DNA of 64,000 bases from Saussurea involucrata (GCA_033807775.1 CM066317.1:33545870-33609869); one strand, 5' to 3'. Positions 1-10,037 are shown, counted from the first letter of the stretch. Notes: generated from the letters alone by a model not told the origin. Made by a program: numbers and translations.

Positions 1-120
1 AAGAACAGGGAGCAAAAACCAAACAAATCAAGAACTTAAAAATCAGTGATTTTTACTCAACCAAACGATTTGAAAACACAGAGAGATCTTAGAAAACCTA
101 TGAGAAGAATGTATCAAGCC

Positions 121-2007
121 TCAATTTTGGGTTTTAACACCAAAATCAAAGTAGACCTTTGCTCGGTTTAAACTGATCAGCTTAGCTATAGGGTAAACAT
201 GAGCACGTGAACCCGTCTTGGAAATAAAAGACTTTGTATCAACTACAGGGGAATCATGAAACGTGTTTCCATTACATTCTTCTGTAGTTGATTTCTTTCT
301 CCAAACCATTTTTACTTTTACAAAAACATGATTATCTGAAGAATCATGAGGCTCACTGTCAGTAGAACTAGAGTAATAAGATTGTCTTTTGTGAGACTTA
401 CCGGTTTTCGGGTGTTTCTTTGACCGTCTTTTAGATTTTGAATTTGAAGAATTGGTCTTAGAAACATATTTGGAGTTGGAACATTCTCCCTTTTTAAAAT
501 TAACCGGTGAAGGCATTTTCTCAAGAAGTTGAATGTGACTTGCAAGCTTAGGAGCAACATCAATCTTAGAAAAATCATCTTCATGACAAGGAGTGGAATT
601 CATAAACTCAGAAAATCTTCTTGCAGAATCAGGTGGAGTGTCGCCATCAGAGTCAGACGAGGAGTCATTCGCAAAGGGATTATCAAAAACCGGAAAAAGA
701 TTCTTTTGAACATAATCGGGTTCGATGGCCTTACCTTTATCCTTAAAGCTCAAATCTTTAGTAGTGGTGTCATCAGACACTCCCATAAAGGCTTTGCATG
801 ACGAACTATCCGAAAAGATCTGAGCATCATCAAACGAGATTGTTTCATAAGTGACCGGCGTCATTGGGGTATCCACAGAATTCCCCTTAGCCATTCTCAG
901 CGTTAAGGCTTCAGATGCCAAAACAGCCAGTTGAGACGTCAACTTATCAATCTCGGTTCGATAGGACTCTCTTTCAGATTCGGGTAGTGTGTCGGGTTTA
1001 GTCTGTTTGAGCTTTTCAATAGAATCTAAAAGTACAATCCTTTCAGTTTCATAAATGACCTTATCTCTCACAATTGACTCTTCCAGTTTAAAAATAATGT
1101 TTTCCAAAATCAGAGGTGGAACATAACGTTTCAACTCTGTTTGATCATTAGAGTCTTCATCTGCGGTTGTCGGAACAGGAGGCGGAGTCTCAACCGTTTT
1201 GGCAAGAGAACAGATGTCAAAATAGTTATTGGGGAGATAAGGAATTTTTCTATTTAAATACGATGCATTAAGCGTTTCGTACACGAAAGGAATTTGTACA
1301 TTTATGTTCTTCCTAGGCGGCGCGTCATCCGATTTCGTGTCATTTTCAGAAGTAGGATTTTCAGATTTAGGTTTTGCCTCTATTGGTGGTAGAGGTATGG
1401 TTGTTTGTCTTTTAAAATCCTCAAACTCCTCATCTTCCGGAGATGCCTTAGTCCACTTAATTTTGTACTCGGGATAAATCTTGTCTAAGCCCATGAAATC
1501 AAATTCATAAAGAGTGGGGACCTTCGACAAGACTTTCTTTAGGTAGCACGGATTATCATATCCGAGTCCCCAAAGCGAGTTGTAATATTTGAACTCCTTA
1601 GGCTTGTTCAAGTGGATGGTTTGTTCAGATTGACCAAGTTTGTAAAGTTTGGATTCAAACTCCTTAAGCTTAGTGGTCAACTTTTCATTTTCTTTTAAAA
1701 CATTTTCTTGAACTAAGATGCTTTTAGAATACTCCTCCTGAGACTTCTCTAACTTTTGAGAATATTCAGATATTTGGGTCTCGAGGTGTTTAGCTCTTTC
1801 TAAATAGACCGAGCACTCAGTTTGATAGTTTTCTATCACACATTTGTCCTCAGCCTTTTCAATCACTAGCCTGCCTATGGCATCATATTTGATCTTAGCC
1901 TCGGCTTCTAGCTTAGAGATATGCGCTTCTAAAAGAGAAACTTTCTCTTTAAGCTCAGAGTAAGTCGGATAAGACATTGTTACTTGACATAAGTGATCGT
2001 GAGACAA
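121..2007 (-). CDS. Element A, distal copy of gag-spacer-like coiled-coil ORF (628 aa)
   Basis: An uninterrupted 628-codon frame from ATG at 2007. The first ~130 residues are heptad-rich and charged (coiled coil). A middle block contains the GLGYDNPCYLKK and VPFVYE-like motifs that I recognise from the long region between the zinc knuckle and the protease in Asteraceae copia Gag. The last third is Ser/Asp-rich and then basic (KSKRRSKKHPKTGK). The N-terminal UBN2 domain and CCHC knuckle of a normal Gag are absent, so this looks like the C-terminal Gag segment standing alone. It differs from the copy at 15849-17735 at only three residues (Leu/Ser, Tyr/Ser, Tyr/Cys). Function unknown; a structural Gag accessory role is an inference. 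Confidence 0.7.
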   Translation of the reverse strand: MSHDHLCQVTMSYPTYSELKEKVSLLEAHISKLEAEAKIKYDAIGRLVIEKAEDKCVIENYQTECSVYLERAKHLETQISEYSQKLEKSQEEYSKSILVQENVLKENEKLTTKLKEFESKLYKLGQSEQTIHLNKPKEFKYYNSLWGLGYDNPCYLKKVLSKVPTLYEFDFMGLDKIYPEYKIKWTKASPEDEEFEDFKRQTTIPLPPIEAKPKSENPTSENDTKSDDAPPRKNINVQIPFVYETLNASYLNRKIPYLPNNYFDICSLAKTVETPPPVPTTADEDSNDQTELKRYVPPLILENIIFKLEESIVRDKVIYETERIVLLDSIEKLKQTKPDTLPESERESYRTEIDKLTSQLAVLASEALTLRMAKGNSVDTPMTPVTYETISFDDAQIFSDSSSCKAFMGVSDDTTTKDLSFKDKGKAIEPDYVQKNLFPVFDNPFANDSSSDSDGDTPPDSARRFSEFMNSTPCHEDDFSKIDVAPKLASHIQLLEKMPSPVNFKKGECSNSKYVSKTNSSNSKSKRRSKKHPKTGKSHKRQSYYSSSTDSEPHDSSDNHVFVKVKMVWRKKSTTEECNGNTFHDSPVVDTKSFISKTGSRAHVYPIAKLISLNRAKVYFDFGVKTQN

Positions 2008-2285
2008 TTCAAGATATCGATCAAAAGCAGACAGGGTTTACTGATCCGGAATTGAAAGCCTATTCAGTTTACTGTGGTGTGATCGAACTCATAGTTGTAG
2101 GTGTTTTTAGCAGAAAACATTTCCAGAGAATATGTTCAGAATCACATTTTGAGTAACCCTGTAAAATTTCATTGCAAAATACTGATTTTTGAGCGAAGTT
2201 ATGAAAGTTCAAAAATCACAAAACCTAAAAATCCGAAATTTACAGCTTCCGGTATTAGAAGCAAGTCCCGCAAATGGAAAGTCCC
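2008..2285 (-). other. Element A leader upstream of the distal ORF copy
   Basis: Non-coding sequence upstream (minus strand) of the 628-aa ORF, matching 17736-18013 almost base for base. It ends at the D insertion point; bases 2281-2285 (GTCCC) are the left copy of the D target-site duplication. Relative to the other copy it holds one extra ~16-bp repeat (GTCCCGCAAATGGAAA). Confidence 0.75.
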
Positions 2286-3259
2286 TGTTGATCCAAACCC
2301 TCAGTGATTTGATAATGACCCTATCTTAAATACTTAGTGAAAATTGTAAGTAAACAATATGTATCAGAGTTTCACTATCGCTGATAAGTACTAAGATCTT
2401 ACAGTACTGCTGATAGGAACTCTCGCACTTTTAGATTAAACATTCAGCGAACACTGTTCACCATATCGCTGAGTCTGTTCAGTCCTTATGGTGATCGCTG
2501 ATAAGTTAGTTGTTTACTTATGATCCCTGAAGACAAGATTCACGTCAACAAAGGTTCTACGCTGAAGTCGAAGATCAAGCTCAAGAACCCGCGACAAGTC
2601 TCCTAATGAACTGATGCGGATCAGCGAAGACTCAGATTTGTCCACTCAACGTGAAGTATCAAGTACAAGACTTCAGCTATCGCTGAACTTTATCATCTGC
2701 TGAATAGTAAATGATAATCGCTGAATCAACGAAAGCTGATCATGAAGTCCTCCGTACAAAGTACTTTTGTCTTAACCTCCCTTGCACGCCACCGTACGAA
2801 ATGTCAGAAAAGAACCTCCGAAAATCTGAAATCGTACAACCACTCTGATACTACACTGTTCATTCATGCGGCTACTAAGGTTGTCATCAAAGGTCAATGA
2901 CATGCAACCAATCCGCTAATGACACGTGTAAAGTATATACTGGATTGCATTAAATGCATGCAGTATATAAAGAGATGAACTCACTTCATTTGATGTAACT
3001 TCCTAACTCTGGACAAGTTCAAATCTCTCAAGATAGGATTTTATTAGTAATCTTCTTATCTTTCTTAGTGCAAGAAAACCTTAGTGTTCCAACTTGTTTA
3101 GATTTAGGTTTATCCTTAATCTTGTTTCCGCAACAAGCTGTAAATTGTTAATGATTTATCAATAAACAATTTAGAAAAGTAAAATAGTGTGTTTGTATTC
3201 AACCCCCCCCCCCCCCCCCCCCCCTTCTACAAACTTGTTTAAGCCTTTCGGGACCAACA
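2286..3259 (+). repeat. Element D 5' LTR (974 bp)
   Basis: Begins TGTTGATCC and ends GGGACCAACA, two bases before the primer site. It contains eight copies of CGCTGA/TCAGCG (2380, 2444, 2467, 2496, 2560, 2621, 2681, 2719), a CACGTG and TATA box, and a run of 22 C near its 3' end (3203-3224). The substitutions relative to the 3' LTR are near 2590, 3000, 3010 and 3050. Confidence 0.95.
2908..2972 (+). promoter_or_regulatory. Element D LTR core promoter: CCAAT, G-box, RY palindrome, TATA
   Basis: In order: CCAAT (about 2909), G-box CACGTG (2923-2928), the palindrome-like ATTGCATTAAATGCATG (2944-2960) with an RY-type CATGCA, then TATATAAA (2964-2971). Genomic RNA should start ~25-35 bp downstream. 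The same ATTGCAT(T/A)TAATGCATG block precedes the TATA box in the LTR of element E, a different family. The 3' LTR carries the same copy near 14975-15025. Confidence 0.7.
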
Positions 3260-3261
3260 AG

Positions 3262-3273
3262 TGGTATCAGAGC
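3262..3273 (+). promoter_or_regulatory. Element D primer binding site (initiator Met tRNA)
   Basis: TGGTATCAGAGC, two bases after the 5' LTR; this is the standard iMet-tRNA complementary site of plant Ty1/copia elements and primes minus-strand DNA synthesis. Confidence 0.95.
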
Positions 3274-3340
3274 GGATTTGTTTAATCTCATAAACAAGAT
3301 CTAATCTAAGATATTTTCTCTTCCTTGCTATTATCTGAAA

Positions 3341-5746
3341 ATGGCCAACTCAAACACAAACACTCACTATATCGACAATGGTTCTCTTGCAAAACCCCCT
3401 AGATTTTCCAGAGACAACTTCAACTTATGGAAAAATAGGATGACACTCTTCTTAGAAGGTGTAGACCCTACTATACCTTACTATCTTGAAAACGGTCCAC
3501 ACATCCCTGTAACGATTGATCCTGCCGTTCCAGCCACTGCAACTAGAGCTGCTATTCCAGAAAGGCTGATTCCAAAGGAAATCCATCATTGGACCGATGA
3601 AGACAAGAAGAAAGTGGCTATAGATACAAAAGCCAGATCCATACTATCCATGGCCCTTCCTGACGAAGTCTACCATTCCGTCATGAACCTGAAATCCTCA
3701 AAGGCCATGTGGGACACAATATGTGTTCAGTATGAAGGAACGTCTGAAGTCCAGGATTCAAGAAAGATCAACCCGGTAAGACAATACGAAAGTTTCATCT
3801 CTGGTAATGAAACTCTCTCTGAAGTACATCAACGTTTTAACTGCTTAATTATAGATCTTAAAACGGTTGGTAAGGAATATTCTAACTTTGAAGTTCTGAC
3901 AAAGTTTTTAGAATGTTTACCTGAAAGCTGGGACAATTATTCCATGTGTCTCAAGCTGTCAAAAGATCTAAGATCAATGACACTCGCTACCTTATATGGC
4001 ACATTGCTGAATCATGAGCAATCTAGCCATCTTAAGAAGAATCTTGTAAAAGATTCCAAAAGCACCCCTGTTGCTTTAATCTCAGAGGAACCTTCTACTC
4101 AGCGACCCGTGGTCACTATCACTGAGTTAGAAAGTAACTCTGAAAGATCATCAGATTCTGATTCTTCAGATGATGAATCCTTGGCTCTCTTAACTAAAAA
4201 GTTCAGGAGATTCGCCAAGAAGAAAATGTTTAGAAAGAACAAAACTCTTTCTATAGCTGACAAGCCTAAGTCATCAGCTTTTGTTGATAAGGCTACTGCT
4301 ACTTGTTTTAACTGCGAAAAGACAGGTCATTTCGCTAACGAGTGCAGGTCAAAGAAAATCATGAGACCTTCAGCCTTTACAAAGAAATCCTTTGTTCCAA
4401 GGAATAAAGACGACAAATACTTAAAGCTGAAGGAGAAGTATGCAAAGCTGAAAAGCTTTAAGAAGAAGGGAAAAGGCCTAATGGCTGACTATGATTGGGC
4501 TGCTTCTGATGAAGAAGCCTCATCATCTGATTCTGAAGATGATGAAGCAAACCAATGTCTCATGGCCAGGATTGAAGAAGAGGAAGAAAGTTCAGACATT
4601 CCCTCCACTTCAACATCTGCCATTCAGGTATCACCTTCCTTCTTTACCAATATTGTAAATATTGATGAAGCTGATAGTCTCCGTAAAATCGAACTACTGA
4701 CTAGAAGCTTATACGAAGCCATGAACGGCAAAGCTGTGGTTGAAAACCAAAATCTTGATCTCGCTGAAAAGCTTAAAAATTGCCACCTTCAAATAGAAAA
4801 GCTTTCTAAATTTGAAGAAGATTTTAAAGATCAAGTCCATTTAAATCAGCTAGTCAAAATTGAACGAGCGGAAGCTATCGCTGCATTAAAAGCTGAACAA
4901 GCTAATGTTGAAGGATGGTGTAATTCTTCAACAAAGATCACTGAGATAATTAAGGCTCAGATTCCTCTGAGTGATAAACGTGGTCTGGGTTATAAATATG
5001 ATACTCCAATACCAACCACTGAACGTTCAATGCTTAAATTTGGAACGTTCGTATCCTCAGTAGCTGACACTTCTTCATCTCAGTACTCCTCGTCGATTAC
5101 ACCAATCCCTGAGGAAACTCCTACCTCCTCAAAAGGTAAGGAGAAAATGGTTTATTCAAAACCTACCTCTGTCTCTAAAGATAAAGGTAAAGGAATTGTA
5201 ATTTATCAAAATCCTCAGAAGGGTACTTTAGTACCTAAGCTGAATGCTTCCAAAGCCTTAGTGATTCATTCATCTGGTTCTAGAAATCAGACCTCTGGAT
5301 CAGTTCAGCGACCTACTCCTAGACTCAGAGTAGATGTCCTTGGTAAGAAATCTGAAGAACTGAATGTTCGTCCTATTTCAAAAACCAATAGTGTACTTGG
5401 TGCTGGCACTTCTAATTCCAAATTAAAAGCTCAGCACACAAGTGGTCCTAGAACTAATTTTAGTTATAGGAAATGTTATCACTGTGGACTTACCGATCAT
5501 ATTGCAAGTAAGTGTCCCACAGCCACCAAAGCTGATAAGATAGCTAAGGTGAAGATAGCACCAAAGAAGACCAAACCAGTTGCAAGTCAGATCAAGGTGA
5601 CTCATACCGCTGAGGTCAAGAAATTGACCAAAGTGAAGAAAGACAAAGCTGAATCTTCAAATGCTGCGAAGACTGCTGAACCCATTCCAACCACTTCCAC
5701 TGACAAACGCGTATACATGGTGAAGTGGGTACCCAAGCAAAACTAA
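3341..5746 (+). CDS. gag: Element D Gag (801 aa)
   Basis: Structural protein of the virus-like particle. ATG at 3341, 82 bp after the LTR. Residues ~20-60 hold the KPPRFSRDNFNLWKNRM block typical of copia Gag, followed by the UBN2 fold (~70-220) with the MWDTICVQYEGTSEV motif. A CCHC zinc knuckle (CFNCEKTGHFANEC) starts near residue 322 and a second (CYHCGLTDHIASKC) near residue 712; the region between contains Ser/Asp-rich stretches and a coiled coil around 455-525. At 801 aa it is much longer than Tnt1-type Gag, as in Sireviruses. It ends at TAA 5744-5746, in the same frame as pol. Confidence 0.95.
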   Translation: MANSNTNTHYIDNGSLAKPPRFSRDNFNLWKNRMTLFLEGVDPTIPYYLENGPHIPVTIDPAVPATATRAAIPERLIPKEIHHWTDEDKKKVAIDTKARSILSMALPDEVYHSVMNLKSSKAMWDTICVQYEGTSEVQDSRKINPVRQYESFISGNETLSEVHQRFNCLIIDLKTVGKEYSNFEVLTKFLECLPESWDNYSMCLKLSKDLRSMTLATLYGTLLNHEQSSHLKKNLVKDSKSTPVALISEEPSTQRPVVTITELESNSERSSDSDSSDDESLALLTKKFRRFAKKKMFRKNKTLSIADKPKSSAFVDKATATCFNCEKTGHFANECRSKKIMRPSAFTKKSFVPRNKDDKYLKLKEKYAKLKSFKKKGKGLMADYDWAASDEEASSSDSEDDEANQCLMARIEEEEESSDIPSTSTSAIQVSPSFFTNIVNIDEADSLRKIELLTRSLYEAMNGKAVVENQNLDLAEKLKNCHLQIEKLSKFEEDFKDQVHLNQLVKIERAEAIAALKAEQANVEGWCNSSTKITEIIKAQIPLSDKRGLGYKYDTPIPTTERSMLKFGTFVSSVADTSSSQYSSSITPIPEETPTSSKGKEKMVYSKPTSVSKDKGKGIVIYQNPQKGTLVPKLNASKALVIHSSGSRNQTSGSVQRPTPRLRVDVLGKKSEELNVRPISKTNSVLGAGTSNSKLKAQHTSGPRTNFSYRKCYHCGLTDHIASKCPTATKADKIAKVKIAPKKTKPVASQIKVTHTAEVKKLTKVKKDKAESSNAAKTAEPIPTTSTDKRVYMVKWVPKQN

Positions 5747-5770
5747 TCTTCCTTTGTATTGCAGATTAAG
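5726..5770 (+). promoter_or_regulatory. Element D gag-pol junction: single in-frame stop with splice-acceptor-like sequence
   Basis: Gag ends ...WVPKQN-stop (AAC TAA TCT) and the same frame continues without another stop into the protease. Between them lies CTAATCTTCCTTTGTATTGCAG, which reads like a branch site, pyrimidine tract and 3' splice acceptor. Either stop read-through or splicing over the stop could give Gag-Pol at a low ratio; no standard frameshift is needed. Element B has a stop at the corresponding position (34401-34403, minus strand). Confidence 0.6.
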
Positions 5771-8700
5771 AAGGGTATCTGGTATCTCGATAGCGGATGC
5801 TCTAGACACATGACTGGAAAGAAAAGCCTGCTCGCTGAATACAAGGAAGAGAAGGGTCCCTCTGTAACTTTCGGTGGAAATGGAAAAGGACACACCCGAG
5901 GGTATGGTGTACTTTCAAATGGTACAACATCCTTCAGAAGAGTCGCATATGTTGAAGGGCTGAAGCATAATCTTCTGAGCATCAGTCAGCTTTGCGACAT
6001 GGATAACAAAGTGATTTTCACCAAGGAATCCTGCTTTGTCTCTGACAAAAAGGAGAAGATAGCTCTCAGCGGTTATCGTTTGGAAAATGTTTACGTTATA
6101 AACATAGACTCAACAACCACTGAGAACTCCTGTTTCTTCTCAAAGGCATCTTCTGATGTCAACTGGCTATGGCACAAGAGACTCTCACATCTCAACTTCA
6201 AGACACTGAATACTCTTTCATCCAAAGAGTTAGTCACTGGTCTACCTCAACATTCATACGCCAAAGAATCCTTATGTTCAGCGTGTGAAAAAGGGAAGCA
6301 GACCAAGGCAAGCTTTAAGTCCAAGCAAGTTTCCTCAGTGTCATCTCCTCTTCAACTACTCCATATGGATTTGTTTGGCCCCGTTAACAAACAATCCATC
6401 GCTGGAAAGAAATATACGCTGGTCATAGTTGATGAATTCTCTCGTTATACATGGGTAATGTTTCTCCGTTCTAAGAGTGACACCCCTGAAGAACTCATCA
6501 CCTTTGTTCGGAAGATGGAAACTCTGAACAATATGACTGTTCGCTCAATAAGGAGTGATCATGGAACTGAATTCAAAAACAGTTCTCTTGATTCCTTCCT
6601 TGAGAGCAAGGGTATTTCTCATAACTTTTCGTCAGTGAGAACACCACAACAAAACGGAGTCGCTGAAAGAAGAAATAGAACAATTATTGAAGCTGCACGT
6701 TCAATGCTCAGCGATTCTCACCTGCCTACTCAGTTTTGGGCAGAAGCTGTCAACACGGCTTGTTTTACGCAAAACAGGTCGCTGATAGTCAAAAGATTCA
6801 AAAAGACAGCCTATGAACTCTTTCATGGGAGAAAGCCTTCAATCAGCTTTCTTCACATCTTTGGTTGTCAGTGTTTCATACTGAACAACAGAGATGCCCT
6901 TGGAAAGTTTGATCCTAAGGCTGATGATGGAATCTTTCTTGGATACTCCTCAGTTTCCAAAGCCTTCAGAGTCTTCAACCGAAGAAGACAAACTGTAGAA
7001 GAAACTATTCACGTCACGTTTGACGAATCCCGTTCAGCGAACTCTAAACCGAACGCTGATACAGAAGAACTGAATCAATGGATGTTTTCTCATCTTGGTG
7101 ATTCAGAAGATGTTCCCACTACTCATACTCATACAACTGAAAATGATGGTCCTACTATCATTCCCAATATGCAGAATAGTGAAGCTGAAACATCTTGGGT
7201 CTCAGTTGTTCCTATAAATACTATACCCGCAGTTGATCCAAATGTCTCAGAAATTCCATCTATTTCTCAGCAATCAGTGAATGAAGTGACAAATGCAAGC
7301 ATTCCTCTCTTAGCTGATTATCCAGAAGTAGCTGAAGCCTCATCTTCAGTTTCTCCAGTTCAGACTGCGTCAGCGACGCATGCTCCGGCTCAGCGATGGA
7401 CTGTAAATCACCCAATCGATCAAATTCTTGGTGATCCCAACGCTGGTATTCAGACTCGTAGAAGTGCAGGTAATATTTGTTTATTTGTTAACTTTATTTC
7501 TCTAACTGAACCAAAGAAAATAGATGATGCCCTCAGAGATCCAAACTGGGTCAGCGCTATGCAAGAAGAGCTGACTGAATTCGAAAGAAACAAAGTTTGG
7601 AAACTTGTTCGGAGACCAACTGACAAAACAGTGATAGGCACTAAGTGGGTCTATCGAAACAAGTTGGACGAACATGGTACTGTAACTCGCAACAAAGCTC
7701 GTCTTGTTGCTCAGGGATACAGACAAGAGGAAGGTATAGATTATGACGAAACCTTTGCTCCTGTAGCAAGACTTGAATCTATTCGTCTTTTCTTAGCATA
7801 TGTTGTACACAAAAACTTCACTGTACATCAAATGGATGTTAAGTCAGCGTTTCTAAATGGAAAGCTGAATGAAGAAGTTTATGTGGAACAACCTCCAGGA
7901 TTCTCAGATCCTAAGCGTCCAGGTTATGTTTATAAGCTGGATAAGGCACTTTATGGCTTGAAGCAAGCTCCTCGTGCATGGTATGACACTCTTTCTACGT
8001 ATCTCCACCTTGAAAAATTTGAGAGAGGTAAGATTGACAAAACTTTGTTTTTTAGAAAAATAAAAGGTCATATCATTTTAGTTCAAATATATGTTGATGA
8101 CATTATATTTGGTTCTACTAACCCTGAGCTTTGTACTCGTTTCTCTAATAGAATGAAAGATGAGTATAAAATGAGTATGATGGGTGAACTAACATATTTC
8201 CTTGGTCTTCAGATTAAGCAAACTGAAAAAGGAACTTTTATAAATCAGGGAAAGTATGTTAAAGATATGCTGAAAAAATTCGACTTAACTGAAAGTTCAG
8301 CTATGAAAACCCCTATGGCACCACCGCTGATACTTGATAAGGACACAAAGGGTGTTCCTGTCAATGTCACGCTGTACCGTGGGATGATCGGCTCACTACT
8401 GTATCTTACAGCTAGCCGACCCGATATTATGTTTGCAACATGTCTGTGCGCACGATATCAAGCTGAACCTAAGATATCTCATATGAAAGCTGTAAAGCGA
8501 ATCTTTCGATATCTTAAGGGTACAGCAAATCTAGGTCTTTGGTATCCCAAAGATTCAGGATTCGATCTAACCGCCTATTCAGACAGTGATTTTGCAGGTT
8601 GCAAAATGGATAGGAAAAGCACCACAGGAGGATGTCAGCTCCTGGGTGGAAAGCTGGTAAGTTGGACAAGTAAGAAGCAAAACTCGGTGTCCACTTCCAC

Positions 8701-9037
8701 AGCTGAAGCTGAGTATGTAGCCGCTGGAAGCTGCTGTTCTCAAGTCTTGTGGATGAGAAATCAACTACTAGACTATGATCTTCAGCTCTCCAAAATTCCA
8801 ATCTATTGCGACAGCACAAGTGCCATCGCTATAGCAAACAATCCAGTGCTACACTCAAAGACAAAACACATAGAAATCAGATATCATTTTATCAGAGATC
8901 ATGTGATGAATGGTGATATAGAACTTCATTTTATCCCAACTGATTATCAGTTAGCTGATTTGTTTACCAAACCTCTTGATGAGACAAGATTCAACTTTCT
9001 CATCAGCGAGCTTGGAATGCTGAACTTTGAAGGATAA
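5759..9037 (+). CDS. pol: Element D Pol polyprotein: protease, integrase, reverse transcriptase, RNase H (1092 aa)
   Basis: Codons counted from a TTG at 5759; there is no ATG start, so it is probably made as a Gag-Pol fusion. Protease active site DSG at residues 11-13 (WYLDSGCSRHMTG). GAG-pre-integrase HHCC zinc domain ~138-178 (WLWHKRLSHL...CSAC). Integrase DD35E triad at D204, D267 and E303, with exactly 35 residues between the last two. RT from ~585 (DPNWVSAMQEEL), catalytic YVDD at 778-781. RNase H ~940-1085 (YSDSDFAG, TAEAEYVA, CDSTSAIAI), ending LADLFTKPLDETRF. All key residues are intact. The protease-integrase-RT-RNase H order defines Ty1/copia. Confidence 0.96.
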   Translation: MQIKKGIWYLDSGCSRHMTGKKSLLAEYKEEKGPSVTFGGNGKGHTRGYGVLSNGTTSFRRVAYVEGLKHNLLSISQLCDMDNKVIFTKESCFVSDKKEKIALSGYRLENVYVINIDSTTTENSCFFSKASSDVNWLWHKRLSHLNFKTLNTLSSKELVTGLPQHSYAKESLCSACEKGKQTKASFKSKQVSSVSSPLQLLHMDLFGPVNKQSIAGKKYTLVIVDEFSRYTWVMFLRSKSDTPEELITFVRKMETLNNMTVRSIRSDHGTEFKNSSLDSFLESKGISHNFSSVRTPQQNGVAERRNRTIIEAARSMLSDSHLPTQFWAEAVNTACFTQNRSLIVKRFKKTAYELFHGRKPSISFLHIFGCQCFILNNRDALGKFDPKADDGIFLGYSSVSKAFRVFNRRRQTVEETIHVTFDESRSANSKPNADTEELNQWMFSHLGDSEDVPTTHTHTTENDGPTIIPNMQNSEAETSWVSVVPINTIPAVDPNVSEIPSISQQSVNEVTNASIPLLADYPEVAEASSSVSPVQTASATHAPAQRWTVNHPIDQILGDPNAGIQTRRSAGNICLFVNFISLTEPKKIDDALRDPNWVSAMQEELTEFERNKVWKLVRRPTDKTVIGTKWVYRNKLDEHGTVTRNKARLVAQGYRQEEGIDYDETFAPVARLESIRLFLAYVVHKNFTVHQMDVKSAFLNGKLNEEVYVEQPPGFSDPKRPGYVYKLDKALYGLKQAPRAWYDTLSTYLHLEKFERGKIDKTLFFRKIKGHIILVQIYVDDIIFGSTNPELCTRFSNRMKDEYKMSMMGELTYFLGLQIKQTEKGTFINQGKYVKDMLKKFDLTESSAMKTPMAPPLILDKDTKGVPVNVTLYRGMIGSLLYLTASRPDIMFATCLCARYQAEPKISHMKAVKRIFRYLKGTANLGLWYPKDSGFDLTAYSDSDFAGCKMDRKSTTGGCQLLGGKLVSWTSKKQNSVSTSTAEAEYVAAGSCCSQVLWMRNQLLDYDLQLSKIPIYCDSTSAIAIANNPVLHSKTKHIEIRYHFIRDHVMNGDIELHFIPTDYQLADLFTKPLDETRFNFLISELGMLNFEG

Positions 9038-10037
9038 ATCTTCAGCGGTTCACATTTAATCAGCGATACGTTTATACATTCTTGTATAGGCTCTGGATAA
9101 AATAAACTAGTACAATCCATTTCATCATCTTCTCTCTGAATAAATTGGGTTAAACTGATATCAAGGTATGTTTTCTCTGACAAAACGCATGAAAATGCAA
9201 GATTTCAAATTCTTTCATCGCTGAATAATATTTTGAAATTTCTTAAAACCCTCACTGATATTTCTATTCAGTGCTTCATATTTTCCAAAGAGTCCCTGAG
9301 TTTTTCTTTCAAAACCTCAGAGACAACGAAAGAATGTGAAAGGACAGTTGTGATGTCATTGCAACGGATAACACCAGGCACGTTTCTTTTTCTGACACAC
9401 GTTTGCACGTTTCGTTGTCTATCCAATCAAATGCAAACACGTGTCCGTGTCATGATGAAAAACTTTCCCGCTCAAGTTTTTCTCTCTCTACTCTCTTCCT
9501 ATATAAACTCTCTCAAAGTTTATATTTGTCTTTTATGCGAATCAATCTTTCTCCGCAAGAAAAGAACACTGTTGCATTTTGTGCTCTCGATCTTCAAGAA
9601 CTGTTCATCATCTTCTTCATCAAACTCAAGGTCAATATGTTCTTATCTTTTATCAAATGCAAATAACTTGTTTTCGATCTTATCATTGTTTTACACAAGA
9701 TCAAACAAAAGAACTCAAAAATAAAATCATTTTCTTTCATGGTTTTATAAACACAACCATTTCATGGTTGTTCTTCAAGTTTTAAATCTAAAATCCTAAA
9801 CTTGTTCTTCTTTCGTATCCTTTTTTTTTTAAAAAAAAAAAAAACTGGAATACAAGGCTTATAGGTGTTATATTCGTTTTTTTAAAAAAAAAAACCAAGA
9901 AAAACCCTAATCTTCATTAAGACTTTTTTGTCTGAATGAAATGGACAAAATTCGAAAAATCTTAATGGAAATTCTCTTTCCACATTAAGATATTTCTTAT
10001 TTGTTAACATCTTTGGTTGAACTGATAATACAGTGAA
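9038..10037 (+). other. Element D spacer between pol and third gene
   Basis: About 1 kb without convincing coding. The 163-codon frame at 9233-9724 has no homology I can see and unbiased codons. It holds the internal promoter described separately, a pyrimidine-rich leader-like tract (9480-9640) and inverted T/A runs near 9822-9893. A CAAG/GTCAAT donor-like site (~9629) and an acceptor-like GATAATACAG just before the ATG (~10033) would allow a 5'-UTR intron; this is speculative. Confidence 0.55.
9422..9510 (+). promoter_or_regulatory. Putative internal promoter for the element D third gene
   Basis: CCAAT (9423-9427), G-box CACGTG inside ACACGTGT (9438-9443) and TATATAAA (about 9500-9507) occur in the same order as in the LTR promoter, followed by a CT-rich leader. 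This is in the pol-ORF3 spacer, where a subgenomic promoter would be expected. Element B has a comparable CCAAT/TATA arrangement before its third ORF. Motifs are seen; promoter activity is inferred. Confidence 0.5.

Noticed and set aside
3203..3224. Run of 22 C in the 5' LTR as a functional element
   Set aside because: The 3' LTR has 14 C, so it is an unstable homopolymer, and its length may also be a sequencing artefact.
8514..8819. Antisense open frames within pol and the third gene of D (several of 60-140 codons)
   Set aside because: They mirror the codon pattern of the sense genes and have no independent support.
9233..9724. 163-codon plus-strand frame between pol and the third gene of D
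   Set aside because: Ser/Leu-rich translation of a pyrimidine-rich leader without homology; better explained as promoter and untranslated region.
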